Assembly (NCBI GenBank): GCA_947044365.1
Contig: OX345636.1
Location: 10,851,809-10,915,808 of the forward strand
Origin: Petrosia ficiformis
Lineage: Eukaryota > Porifera > Demospongiae > Haplosclerida > Petrosiidae
Reading direction: 5' to 3'
Length of the DNA stretch: 64,000 nt
Below, one piece after another: positions 23,560 through 35,223 of the stretch. Each line of letters begins with the position of its first letter. Position 1 is the first letter of the stretch. A program made the position numbers and the translations under genes. The notes beneath the pieces are model-generated. The model was not told the DNA's origin. It was given only the letters and a program-made list of their open reading frames with translations, and did not search any database.

Positions 23560-23712
23560 TATACTAATAATACACTAATAATACACTAATAATACACTAA
23601 TAATACACTAATAATACACTAATTATACACTATTCTAATAATGCACTATTTATAATATACTAATGATACATTAATAATGAAGGTCAACACAGAAGAACAT
23701 GGTTTACAATAA
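23560..23712. repeat. 'actaataatac' minisatellite with a shared flank
   Basis: About eight copies of a 9-12-bp unit, followed by 'aatgaaggtcaacacagaag' and 'aacatggtttacaat'. The same unit plus the same flank occurs at 28690-28818, so this is a dispersed repeat and not a local expansion. Confidence 0.8.
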
Positions 23713-23983
23713 TAATCACTGCAAATCGGCATTGCATATATATACAGAGTTATTTAGAAGTCAATCTGTAACATTAAGAAATATTGGCATTTTGACAGGA
23801 ATTGATACACAAACAACTTGAGAGAATGTAGAATTCAATTCAGTTCAATAAACATGTCTAGAACATTAATCTTAGTGTATAGCTATTGTCCGATTTTCAT
23901 GGAGATTTTTAAGTTAACATAAATAAATTAAAAACCATAAACCGAATTATTGGCTGTATGTGTGTATCTGTTAATGTGATTTG

Positions 23984-24515
23984 TGGTTTTAATTTATTCA
24001 TGTTAAACTCATACAAACTCCATTATACACACTGTAATGATTAAATGACAATTAGAAAATCTGACAATAGCGATACACTAAATACTCTATGTAGACATGT
24101 TTATTGAGTGTATGTGTACATGTTTTGACCATTTTTAAGTTATCATATTTACATGTATCAAATAACCATTAGGCCCTTAAAGGTCAATAGGACCAAAACA
24201 AAGCAAATTGAGTATAACAGGCTACTCGTAATCGAAATATTCAAAAAAATGAACTCAGCACTTAAAAGTACACAAATGCAGCATGTAACACATTCATGTG
24301 ATTTGTAGTATTTTAATTTATTCATGTTAAACTCATACAAACTCCATTATACACACTGTAATGATTAAATGACAATTAGAAAATCTGACAATAGCGATAC
24401 ACTGAATATTCTATATAGACATGTTTATTGAGTGTATGTGTACATGTTTTGACCATTTTTAAGTTATCATATCTACCAAATAACCATTAGGCCCCTAAAG
24501 GTCAATTGGGCCAAA
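23984..24515. repeat. Direct repeat, about 210 bp, two copies
   Basis: The segment beginning 'gtggttttaatttattcatg' at about 23984-24196 recurs at about 24304-24515 (start-to-start about 319 bp) with few differences. It includes 'atgacaattagaaaatctga' and 'tgagtgtatgtgtacatg'. The spacer between them is unrelated. Confidence 0.85.
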
Positions 24516-24519
24516 ACAA

Positions 24520-25730
24520 AGATAAATGACTGTAACTAGAAAATGGCTGAAATGTTTGCAACATTATTTCAGTATTTTATATATATGCTTTGTACTACTT
24601 TCAAGGCTATTGAACACACATGGCAATTTCATCCCGTTTATCTATAATTTTATGAGGTGTTGAGTAAGTATATACAACGTGTCAAGGATGGACTCTATTG
24701 AGTCATTGTTTATCCTCACCACATCATATGCACACTCATCACAAAGGAATAAACACTTGGGTTCTAGTTTTTCTCTACATTCTGATAAATATAATAATAT
24801 CGCAGAGCTAGTTTCATTCATCCTTAAAAGAGCAAGAATAAATTTCACACAGTGGTAATGTAATGCATTACCTCATACACATTGTAGTATATATACATCC
24901 AAAAGGACTGTTGGTGTGTAAATTTGACAAAAATTGTTTCCTGTCATACCACCCACTCTGTCTTCAAGTCTTACATGTGTAAAGCTAACCTTAGAAAATA
25001 GTTCTTTAATTAACAAAAGCATACTTCTACATGTAGTTCCGAAAATCTAACCTAAAAATTTTTTTAAAATAGCAAATTATTTTATCGATTTCAGTCTACA
25101 TTACTTCAGAACAGGACATTATAAAAGCAATTTGCTGTTTCTGTTTAAAATTTGCTATAGAAACCTGCCAAACTAAAGTCTATTATTCACATTCACGATG
25201 TCTTCAAAATAATGATGTGATGATATGTAATGTAGTGTATAGTATAATATCATAAGGTTAATACATGATTATACTGTAACTCTAGATCTATAATGAAGCA
25301 ATTAATGGATTGAAATTTGACATACACAAAAAAAGAACGGGAAGGAGACTTATATGAAAATGCTACATGTAGAAAGATTGTTTGTCATTTCAAAATAAGG
25401 CTATTAACACTTTTCTGAGGACAAGGTGAATGTGAATGACCTTTACATATAGCTCAATGATAGCAAACATCTTAAAGTAAACTAACAATGGATATTCTAC
25501 CTACATGTGTATCACATTAAATTATAATCAAGTGGTCAGGCAGATGTAAAAGGATCATGCGGATAGAACAGCATTTCATTAACATTGATACTACAGGACA
25601 CACAACCTATGTTGTATACCTGATATTAACAAGGTGCTGTGCTTTGAGCATGATCTGATGTAAAAATTATCTATAATTATGGCTTGATAAGGGATTAGTT
25701 TGATAAGGTGTATAACAAGTCAGTATAATA
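24520..25730. other. Intergenic; one uncharacterised reverse-strand open frame
   Basis: An open frame at 24642-24848 (-) has three Cys and a helical look (LLYLSECREKL) but no recognisable family, and its flanks give no convincing splice sites. Otherwise nothing is supported. Confidence 0.35.
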
Positions 25731-25733
25731 TAA

Positions 25734-26202
25734 GGATGTGCGATAATATCGATATAGTGATATTTTCATCACTGAAGTAATTATCGTGATAAGCGATATC
25801 AGGAATCTATATCGCAATATAATTATAATATTCATTATTATTAATTTCAATAATTATTATTGCTTGACACATGTGTTCATGCATGCGCAGTTCAGTTTAT
25901 ACACAGATGGCTAGGCTAGCAATGACGTTGAAGGACAGCATGATTTGTTGGCTCCATTTGTAGGCGCCAAAAGCAAGATCTGGCAGTTATTCAGATTCAA
26001 GGTCGATGCTCCAACTAAACAGCAAAGAGGTAATTTTTCATTTGTGTAAGGGGTATTTGCCTTACAGTGGCAACATGACTAATCTTCTTTATCATTTGTG
26101 GATTTGCTACATAGAGAAACACAAAGCTTTAAAGTATCGCGATTATCGTGATAAACTTTATATGATAATTGGGAAAGAAAATTTTGATGATACACATCCT
26201 TA
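25734..26202 (+). mobile_element. Short hAT-like element with a BED-finger scrap
   Basis: The termini 'aaggatgtgcgataatatcg' and 'gatgatacacatcctt' form an inverted pair of the type seen at hAT ends, with further inverted 'cgataatatcga / cgattatcgtgat' inside. Between them, frames at about 25965-26110 read AKSKIWQLFRFKVDAPTK and then YSGNMTNLLYHL, matching the N-terminal BED zinc finger of hAT transposases; frame changes break it. A non-autonomous, internally deleted copy. Confidence 0.6.
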
Positions 26203-26209
26203 GTACATG

Positions 26210-27650
26210 AAGTATACATACCTTAGTAGTAACCACCAAACAGAATAATTCAGCCACTCAGCTTGGCTGTCTTTTAAAGCATCCTTTTCAATCATGCAAC
26301 TTTAGTTCTATCCATACCGTGTATGAATTAACACCAGTTGTTCAAGTCACGGTCTACACTGACTCTGGCCAACACAGGCACATTTCTCTTCTACAAAATT
26401 TAGTAGTCTAGTTATTAAATTAATAATAGTATCATGTGACTCTAATATCAGGCGGGATTTTATCATTTTATCATTTTGAACCAGAGGAAAGTGGAGGTAA
26501 AGATGACATTTAGACGAAATTTCAAATTTGCTACCATTACTTGCAACAGTGGTAAGTTCTTCATCCCATGCATGAAGTTCAGTATTATAATTATATATAT
26601 TTTATACTTGTGTTAAAATCAGTGGGTGTACAAACTGGCATTGGGCTTTGGAAGCTCTGTGTCACAAGTTCTTCACATCACTGATGTATTTTCACTACAC
26701 AAATTAGGTTATATTACAGAGTGCTGGCATTTGTGACCATGTTTATAATCTTATTCAGCACAAAAATTTGAACCTGGATATTGAATATTTGAGACGCATC
26801 TAAATGCAATAGCAAGGTAAGTATAATTAAATTAATAGATTGATGAATTTCACTATCTAGTAAAGACTAAAGTTAACATTTGTACATTGGACTACTCATA
26901 CATAGTAAGGTACATTTAAGTATTATGCTAATACAGAGTTCATCATACTGTTTCCCTAAAACTTTACAACAAACATTTGGACACAGGTTAACACTACCAT
27001 TCACTTATCTAAACAGTTGCAGTATATACTCTCAGTACACTTCAGTAACTTCACTCTTATAATAGCAAGGTAAACAATAGTTTAAGAATGTATCAATGAT
27101 TTCATCATTGCTTACTGTATGTAGGTCTTCTTCACATACTCATGACAGCATTGGTTCAACATGGACTTCAAACTCATAGAAGTTGTTGAGAAGTTGCAAG
27201 GTTTGCTTATGCTATTTATCACATAACAATCTTCTTTGCATTATATAGTAGAATAAATAGCTCAAAAGAGATAGCTAATGAGATTGCGAGGTTTGTTCTT
27301 GATACTTCACTTTAATTTAATACGTTTATTTTATGTATAGTTATTTAGGTCTATATTTTACTTAAGCACAAAGGAACCTGTAACTTGTTTAATTGATGAG
27401 ATATCCAAGTAAGCATATTATTCCGTTAATGAAGTATCATTACTAATTAATATTTACTACAGGTCCCACTAAACTCATTTACTAAAAATTAAAAGATAGA
27501 TTGGTTGGACACATGCACATTGGGAACCATTAATATTCTCAGTGCATTTCAAGTTGTACTTTAATATATGCAACAATTTTTTGTTTTAATTTTAAAAGGA
27601 AAACAACAAAAAGTCATTAAAATAATATTAACAGTAAAATCATTAGTATA
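26210..27650. other. Intergenic, no supported gene
   Basis: A donor-like 'acagtg|gtaagttc' at 26550 follows a short open ATG frame from 26503, but I find no partner exon. Short open frames at 26880-27062 show no features. Confidence 0.35.
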
Positions 27651-27654
27651 CAGA

Positions 27655-28408
27655 ACAAGTGTATATAGAGAAAAAAAGTATCCCTATGATTGCTTTATGG
27701 TGTTCAGTAATCATGGCTGATTTTATCATACCTGAAACACAACAGCCTATTATAGTTATTATTTTTGATTATCTACTCTCTTTACCTTTTAAAGAACCTT
27801 GTAGAACTTTAAGAATATATTTCAGGTAGAATAGCTAGCTATTAGTTCTAGTTTCTACGTAGGCTACACAGTGTTTGTTTGTTGAGCTTGAGTGCGCGTT
27901 TCATTTACGCACCACGCCCATTAATTGATCGAGCCCCCGGGAATGACGTAACTTCCTTAACCAGTTCTTCTATGGGGTGGGGCACTTTAAGTCACGATTT
28001 TTATTTTTTTTGCATAGTTCATGAGTCCATTCTACAAGATTACTATAATTGCTGGTTTCGGTCCGAAATTATTTCCGAAAGACGAGATATCTGCAGAAAC
28101 CATTTCGGCTATTTTCGGCATAAAATCGTCCATTTTTCTCATTGTTATTCATATTATGATGTAAAAATTGCAATGAATATCATTATATTAACTATATTCA
28201 TTTTTTGGTGATGATTTGTGACGAATTTTGTTTTATAAAACTGTACGAGAATTTACGGATAAAAACGTACTTTTAATTAATAGGGTTATACTCATTTTAA
28301 TTTTAATAACGGTATAACTTTCCCCACCCATTGTTTTAAATTTAATATATATAGTTCGAACCCGTGGAAAAGCAATCATAGGGATGGCCCTACAGGCCAT
28401 AAAAATAT
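27655..28408 (-). mobile_element. MITE family A, copy 3, inverted, with an extra internal segment
   Basis: Reverse complement of the family A layout: it opens with 'acaagtgtatatagag' and 'atccctatgattgcttt' and closes with 'gcaatcatagggatggccct'. Relative to copies 1 and 2 it carries about 370 bp of different DNA at 27966-28340 containing 'atttccgaaagacgagata'. That part may be an insertion or a chimeric element. Confidence 0.68.
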
Positions 28409-28669
28409 CAGTGATATCTAGCACGAGTATGCTGACCCGGATACTGTAGATATCAGTAGTATGCAGACAAACATCAATAGTATCGAGTGTTTTTATGCAG
28501 ACCTGGAATATCATTGGTATGTCGAATGTGTCCGTATTTTGTTTTATATGGACTCTGTATACTAAACATAGTCGATGCTGCATACTAATGGAATAATAAT
28601 GATTTACAGATGCGAATAGATGAAAATATCGGTCTGTATATGAATGTCTGTTTTGCAGTGAATTATTTG

Positions 28670-28830
28670 AATAATTATACTAATCCTAATAATACTAATC
28701 CTAATAATACATTAATAATACACTAATAATACACTATTCTAGTAATACACTATTTATAATATACTAATAATACACTAACAATGAAGGTCAACACAGAAGA
28801 ACATGGTTTACAATATTAATTATTTGAATA
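28670..28830. repeat. 'actaataatac' minisatellite, second dispersed copy
   Basis: Same unit and same downstream flank ('aatgaaggtcaacacagaag') as 23560-23712. The bases 28831-29360 hold nothing I can name. Confidence 0.75.
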
Positions 28831-29360
28831 ATTACACTAATCCTAATATGCCAAACTTAAACTGTAAATCAACCTCTACAAGTTGGGGTTATAGCGCGGT
28901 TGTAAGCCATTTTTTTAAATTTAAATATTAACAAAACAACACACACCCTCATTACAGCTATACTACATGTACCTACGTATATCAGTGTTCTGCCCAGGAT
29001 ATTTAGAGTGGTGGTTGAATTCTACATTGCATTTAGTGCTGTTTATCCAGTATATACTTAATTCTGTCTCAGTAGCCTATATTTATACTATTTAAATTTG
29101 AGAGGTGGTTAATTCATCTGAGAGGTGTTATTCCCGACCAGTGTGGGCAGATCACTGGTAAATAGTACATAATTGTATGAGTAGTGCAGTGATGTAATAT
29201 GATTGGGATGTTTACACAAACAATTTAAAGCTGGTAGCAGAAAAAAACACATTTATAGTATATAAATAATCACAAATAGGTATCTATACATGTACATCTA
29301 CCTATAAACCATATGTGTGCATCTATCTATCGATCCATTCATCCATTTATCCATCCACAT

Positions 29361-29368
29361 CCACATCC

Positions 29369-29399
<31 letters not shown>
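29361..29399. repeat. (ATCT)n microsatellite
   Basis: Eight or so uninterrupted 'atct' units, preceded by imperfect 'catccat' repeats. A related imperfect tract lies at 30175-30285. Confidence 0.9.
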
Positions 29400-29433
29400 A
29401 TTTGATTTCACAAACCTTTCAGTGTCAGGCAAC

Positions 29434-30060
29434 TTAAACATTTTGGAATACATGATTCTTTCTCTCTGTTTTGTCATTCTCTGATCTGTTATTTGGTTCC
29501 AATTTCACCATATCTTGAAAGCACATTATAGCTACATCATACTTCCTAGTTATTTGGAGTGCCTGTGAAATCAAAAGAGACTTGAAGTAACCATGGTAAC
29601 ATGCAGTTGTGAATCTAACCTGCCCTTTTCTGAAATGCACCTTAACACTTGTTGGGCTTCTTTAAGCACCTATGTAAACTAAACAACAGATGAATTAATA
29701 ACACATGCGGAATATTATTTATCATGAATAGGTTAAGAGAGATGACTCAACAGATAGTAAAGAGATTAACTAAATAACAAAAGAATGAAGGGTGATATAT
29801 ATATGAATAAAACAATGGTGGCCCGAATACTGGACAGGTAAAACATAATTTGTATAGCATTATTTAGAAGCAGAAGGATTCAGACTCCCTTTGTGACTTC
29901 TTTTTCTCTTTTTTTCAATTATTCCCAGTCCTTGTTTGTATAGAACCTCAGAGCTAGGGAATATTGAGAAGCTTTGAAATAAACTGTACCTTTTCTTTAT
30001 AACCAGTAGCATCTGTGATTCTATCATCCACATTATCATATTCACAAATGCCTTCATCTA
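29434..30060 (-). CDS. Partial gene with a TPR-like repeat
   Basis: Three exon-like blocks on the reverse strand: one at about 30060-29989 (DEGICEYDNVDDRITDATGY, donor AAG|gtaca), a 21-nt block 29640-29620 (VHFRKGQ, donor CAG|gttaga) and one from about 29562 to the stop at 29434 after 'ttcacag'. Joined in phase 0, the last two read FRKGQALQITRKYDVAIM and then CFQDMVKLEPNN, which fits the tetratricopeptide consensus (G, A, Y, A, F, P spacing). Upstream exons are not found, so this is a 3' end or a fragment. TPR proteins are protein-protein scaffolds; nothing more specific can be said. Confidence 0.42.
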
Positions 30061-30944
30061 TTGGGAGCCATATTCTATAAAACAACAGTTGAAAATTATA
30101 GTTTTCTTACCTACATTGTGTATCTACATGTATCTATAATTATATTGATCTATCTACTCATTCGTTAATTAATCTATTCATCCATCCATCCATTACACCA
30201 TCTCTCTAATCATATAACCATTCACACCATCTGTTAATCCATTTGTCCATTCATCCATTCATCTATCCATCTATCTATCTATTCAAACCTTATCTTAACA
30301 AAACTTATCAATTTGACAGTATAAGTGACTTCAGTATTTGGAGGTTCATTCAGTGAAGGTTCCAATCATTACCAAATGCATACGGGAAGGTAAGAGAGCC
30401 TGAACAGTGGTTAAGTGATCCAAAGTGCTGGGAACAATTCTATTTCAACTTGTAACCATCTATGATGAATACACAACTATAATGTCTATGTTATTACTAC
30501 TGTTTACCTGTTTATTATTCTTGTCTGTATATAGCAACAAAAAAACGTCCTAAGCTCCAATTTGTACACCAGTACTACAGTAGGCTAGCGAGAGTCCATG
30601 GTATTGGAAAGTCGTGTCCATCCACTTTTTCACATTATTATTCTATTACATTTGAATAAATATGGTCAGATTTTGGTATCCCATAACCTTAAGGGAAGTG
30701 ATATAGGTGTATACTAAAAATTTATAATTGGGGCGAGCCTGAGCGAGCCTCACACTGGAGTTGGTTGACAATTTTCTTTACATATATATGTATGTATGTA
30801 TCGTACGTGATTCCATATGTTCTATTAAATCGTGTTGACTTCAATAAAGTTTTGTATGGTACGTACTACGTAAATATTTTATTGTTCAAATTTTAAAACG
30901 TTTTATTAATAAAGCTACGTGCGTGTCACTGTGTGATAGCTATG

Positions 30945-31016
30945 GATGAAGATGAAAAGAAGAGAGAGGGACAGAGCTAAATGTGCTGCAGAGACTAAAG
31001 AGGAGAGATTGGATTG
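30945..31016 (+). other. Short frame with a transposon-style charged repeat motif
   Basis: From an ATG at about 30945 the frame reads MKMKRRERDRAKCAAETK followed by EERLD and a stop. The 'R-x-R-A-x-x-A-x-E-T-x-E-E-R' pattern is familiar from repetitive N-terminal parts of Helitron-like and related transposon proteins. It is too short to assign. The surrounding 30070-31600 shows nothing else. Confidence 0.25.
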
Positions 31017-31618
31017 ATGGTACTGATAATCCGGTCTACATATTTTATGAGTTCCTGTTGCTCTGCTAGTGTCATCAGGTGAAGAAGCTAATACTTGCTC
31101 AACATTAGCTCTAAAACCAAAACCAAACCATGAATTGTTGCATTTTGCTTTTCTTCCATCTCAAATGCACTAAACGCTTGCTTTTGCTCATTTTCAAACA
31201 TTTGGTTATGCTAACCATGCCTTCTCAGGCTCACTACGTGTCAATAATGTATTATGTGTGGGGTGTGTCCTACCCATAATATTATAGAGTACTGATATGT
31301 AGTTGTCATTGTTACAAATTACCTTTGACTCTACATACCTTTGTACTTCTGCTTCCATTGTGTAAATCTTGATAACCAAACACAATGTTTATTATTTATC
31401 CCTTCAATAAACTAAATAAAATAAATATATAATTATATAATTCAAATATAATTATCATGTGACTACAAAAGTATCTAATTATGTGGCGTCAACAAAGTAT
31501 TCCATATTTCAATTTGAATGTTTTATGCCAACTTGTATAAACATATCATGCATTTTATAATATGACATATCCATAAAATAGAAATTAAAATTATAATAAC
31601 ATCTAGCACTACATGTCT

Positions 31619-31940
31619 TAGTCTCGCCAGGCCAGCCCCTCACACGCTACTCGGAAAGAGGGTCTTTTCAAACTCGCATGTTGCATTTGTGTTTAACACG
31701 CCACAGTTTTTGTGGCGTGTTAACCACAGGCAAAGAGTATAAAGTATGTCAACACCTCAGTTTTAATTGAATCCACCCACTTAAGAAACCCGCTGACTGC
31801 AACACTAATGCATACTTTATACACTTTGCCTGTGGTTAACACGCCACAAAAACTGTGGCGTGTTAAACACAAATGCAACATGCGAGTTTGACCAAACCCT
31901 ATTCCCGCGTAGCGTGTGAGGGGCTGGCCTTGCGAGACTA
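31619..31940. mobile_element. 322-bp foldback element with 9-bp target duplication
   Basis: Termini TAGTCTCGCC...GCGAGACTA enclose arms of over 110 bp (aggccagcccctcacacgct..., then a short inner hairpin, 'aacacgccacagtttttgtg'). Flanking copies of TACATGTCT lie at 31610-31618 and 31941-31949, so insertion with a 9-bp duplication is directly visible. Nine-base duplications and long TIRs are typical of MULE-type elements. Relics of the same right arm lie at 32700-32725 and 59318-60103. Confidence 0.9.
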
Positions 31941-31949
31941 TACATGTCT

Positions 31950-33630
31950 GTAGAAGTTGGAAGTTTTACAAATTAGAAATACAGTGGAGCTGCATTAAAA
32001 CGAACACTGTTAATACAAAAATCTGCTTAAAACAAACATTTACATCTAGTCCCTGCATGTGTGGCGGCTTTCATACAAATAATACGTTCCAATTCTTTTA
32101 GCGCAAATGCTGATAAAACAAATTTCCACTTTACACATCATTAAAATTAATCCCCTTCAATAATTATACATGTAGTGCACATGAGATTAGTACTTCTTTT
32201 TGTGTGAAAACTAATACAAACATGTTACAAAACTATGAACACAAGTATACACAACCATATTTTTGAAAACTATCCATCTGAAAGAAACATATAATTGCAC
32301 AGTCATTATTCACTGATGTTATTAGGAAGCCATTGAAATTTGGCAGACAGACAGACAGACACAACAAACACACTCACGCATGACACATCAGTGTCATTTT
32401 AATCTATTCTCTTCTTACAACTATAAAAATGCAAAAACAAAATTAGGCCACTAGCCAGTCAGTCAGTCAGTCATATGATCAGGACAGTCACATGACATTT
32501 AGATAACTATGATATTATATAGTAGAAAATTATATGCGAGAAGCCATAATTTTATTCAATTATTATCATTATCATGGGGCAATAAATATATAATTATAAT
32601 ATTATTATAGAGTATGTAATATCTCAGTAATATAGTTCTAGTGTTGCACATGATTGCACAATCCTTAAATGGATCCCACATTACTATCAAACTCAGTACG
32701 TGCTAGGGGCTGGCTCGTGAGACTAGTACATGTGGGTATATGTGTCTATTTGTTTTTGTGGAATGTAATAAAGCTTTATTTTCTGCTCTTTGTGAAAAAG
32801 GAGAAATCTATGGCGGACCTCTCCTTCTCGATAGCTTTGCCTATGAATAGAAATAATTGTAATGAAAAGGTACCTACCTACATACCTACCTGAAAGGGTC
32901 TTAAATACCTATGAGGGTTTTATAATACTTGAAGGGTCCTCTAAACACATCATGTATGTCATCGTAAGATGATTATATTATATCAGTAACACAAAATGTA
33001 ATAAAAATTCCACTCTCAGAATGAATGCTTTACGCCATCCCTCGACTGTAATGTAATGATGGACAGTATCCTCTCAATACCCTGAAGAAATCCTAGGGTC
33101 TAGCATCAATGTAGATGGGGCTAAATATAAAGTACACTAAGCTGTGTATACATATACTCGATTTTTAATAAAATTTATTTAATCGTATTTTCATCACACT
33201 GTTGTGAATTTAGGTCGATACAAAATTATATAATGTGGTACTGTAATTGCAAATACTACAGTTGCATATATACAAGTGGATGCAGTAAGTGGGCTTTGTG
33301 CTTCAAATCATTGTCATTCTATAATCTTTGTCAAGGACTGCAGAGATCTGATCTCGTCATAAGTAATCGAGCCATGTGGAAGTTAATCGCATTTGTGTCT
33401 CCGACGTATTGGTATACATGATTGCATAACTTGTAATAACATTTGTTTTTACTATAACCAATAACTCAATTGAAACAAATTGTTCCTTCCTATGAATATA
33501 ATCTCATTTTGAGGTAATAAAAACAGTCTCTCTATATGGTAGCATGTGAATTCATGACTATAGTCAACATTCCTTTTTATTATAATAATATAATTACATA
33601 TACTATATAATATATATATATATATGTATG
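31950..33630. other. Intergenic, no supported gene
   Basis: Contains short simple repeats ('cagacagacaga' near 32345, 'cagtcagtcagtcagtca' near 32458) and a foldback end relic near 32700. Open frames at 32669-32893 and 33233-33421 show no recognisable features. Confidence 0.4.
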
Positions 33631-33793
33631 TTATATAGTATGCTAATAGGTCCTATATATACAAAATATAGGACCCTCGTTTTGTGTCCGAGGATGTGAT
33701 ATAGCCGCAGCCTGCGAGGGTTATATCACATCCAAGGAAACAAAACAAGGGTTCTATATTTTGTATATAGGGCCTATTAGCATATACTATATA
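33631..33793. mobile_element. Foldback MITE family B, copy 2
   Basis: Same arms (tagtatgctaataggtccta) and core (gtgatatagccgcagcctgc) as 20491-20650, and likewise flanked by (TA)n. Confidence 0.88.
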
Positions 33794-35223
33794 TATATAT
33801 ATATATATATATAATTACGTATAATTATATAACCAGACAAGTGTTATATTATCCTCGTATTTCATGAGGATAATGTAATGTATGTTTTTATAATTATGAC
33901 TATATATACAATTATTGGGAATGATTTTTAAAAGTATATCAACAATTAACAGCCTGTAAATATGTAACTGTGGTAAAAACTGGTTCGTTATAATACCAGA
34001 AAAAACTTCATTACAATGTATTGGCAAAAACAAATGTTATCACTATAGTCATGCAATCATGAATATGAACATTAAAATACATTCTACAAACACATGAAAA
34101 GATTTACAGACCCGGAACAAGCAAAATTTGATTGGTAAGGCTGCATGTATACTTGTATAGCAACATGTACAGATGAATCAAGAAATATAATTATAGTAAC
34201 AGGCGTGACTTGAGTGGCTTCACATGATGCTTGAAGACAGCTCACTGTAAACATTAATGGGTTATTTCATTTTAGCTCATGTTTGGTTACAAGAGTTTCA
34301 TGATATATATATATATATATATATATATACTTTTTTTTGTTTAATATACTTTATTATGACAAGTATTTCATATACTAGTCCCTGAAACTAGTACTTGTAA
34401 ATATTGTCTAGCAGGAAAAACAAGCCAGCATTGAGTAAACTATAATTACTTTAATTTTTACATTGAGTGTAAGCTATAGCTATACCTTACCAGATTCTCC
34501 ACATCATCAGTAATTTCGTTTTTGTGTATGCATGCATTCATTGCATTGTTTCATTTCTGTTATTTATCACATTTTTATTCACAAATGTCTTAGGCCTGGC
34601 CAAAACCGGGCCAACTAGACTGTTGGCACCAGCCAGTTGTTTACAGCAACTGAGCCAACCACTGTGTAAATAACCAATTCATTTTTATAGTGATATTTAC
34701 TCATCTTGGAGATATTAGTATGTACATGTACATGCATTTCTACTACAATACATGAGAAATAATATCTGTTGTACCTACACACACACTTGTATACATACTC
34801 AAATACATACATACATACATAATTATGCATGAATGACTATTTCTTGAAATTGTAACTACCAGTGGTTTAGTACACAGAAGACGTGTTATAATTATACAGA
34901 TATCTTCTGTGTATATGTATATATTGTATTAGAGTGTTTGTATTTTCATGTCCTTTAACAAAGAAGAGTTGATAATCATAATTTTAATAATAATTATAAT
35001 ACTTTGCTGTGTTTAAGGCAAGTACGAGAAAGTTGTGATTATTGAATGATGACACCACAAAGTAATTATGGATTACTTTTTTGGCATAATTTATATCTTG
35101 GTGTAATTCGTTTCCCTTGTGTATAGTGAGTCTTTTTTGTAAATATATATATATGTCTTATCAACACAAATTAAACTACAATTACATGTATAAGTTTCTT
35201 CTCATTGTGAAACATACATGGCA
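33794..35223. other. Intergenic DNA downstream of the receptor gene
   Basis: (TA)n tracts at about 33783-33812 and 34303-34329; no exon recognised. The receptor's 3' UTR and poly(A) site should lie just below 35224. An 'aataaa'-type signal is not obvious on the reverse strand among many AT runs. Confidence 0.4.

Noticed and set aside
24642..24848. Reverse-strand frame as a death-fold exon
   Set aside because: Helical look only; no motif, and no convincing acceptor or donor.
25734..26202. Exact 8-bp target duplication for the hAT-like element
   Set aside because: The flanking bases (gtataata versus gtacatga) match only partly, so I did not claim a duplication.
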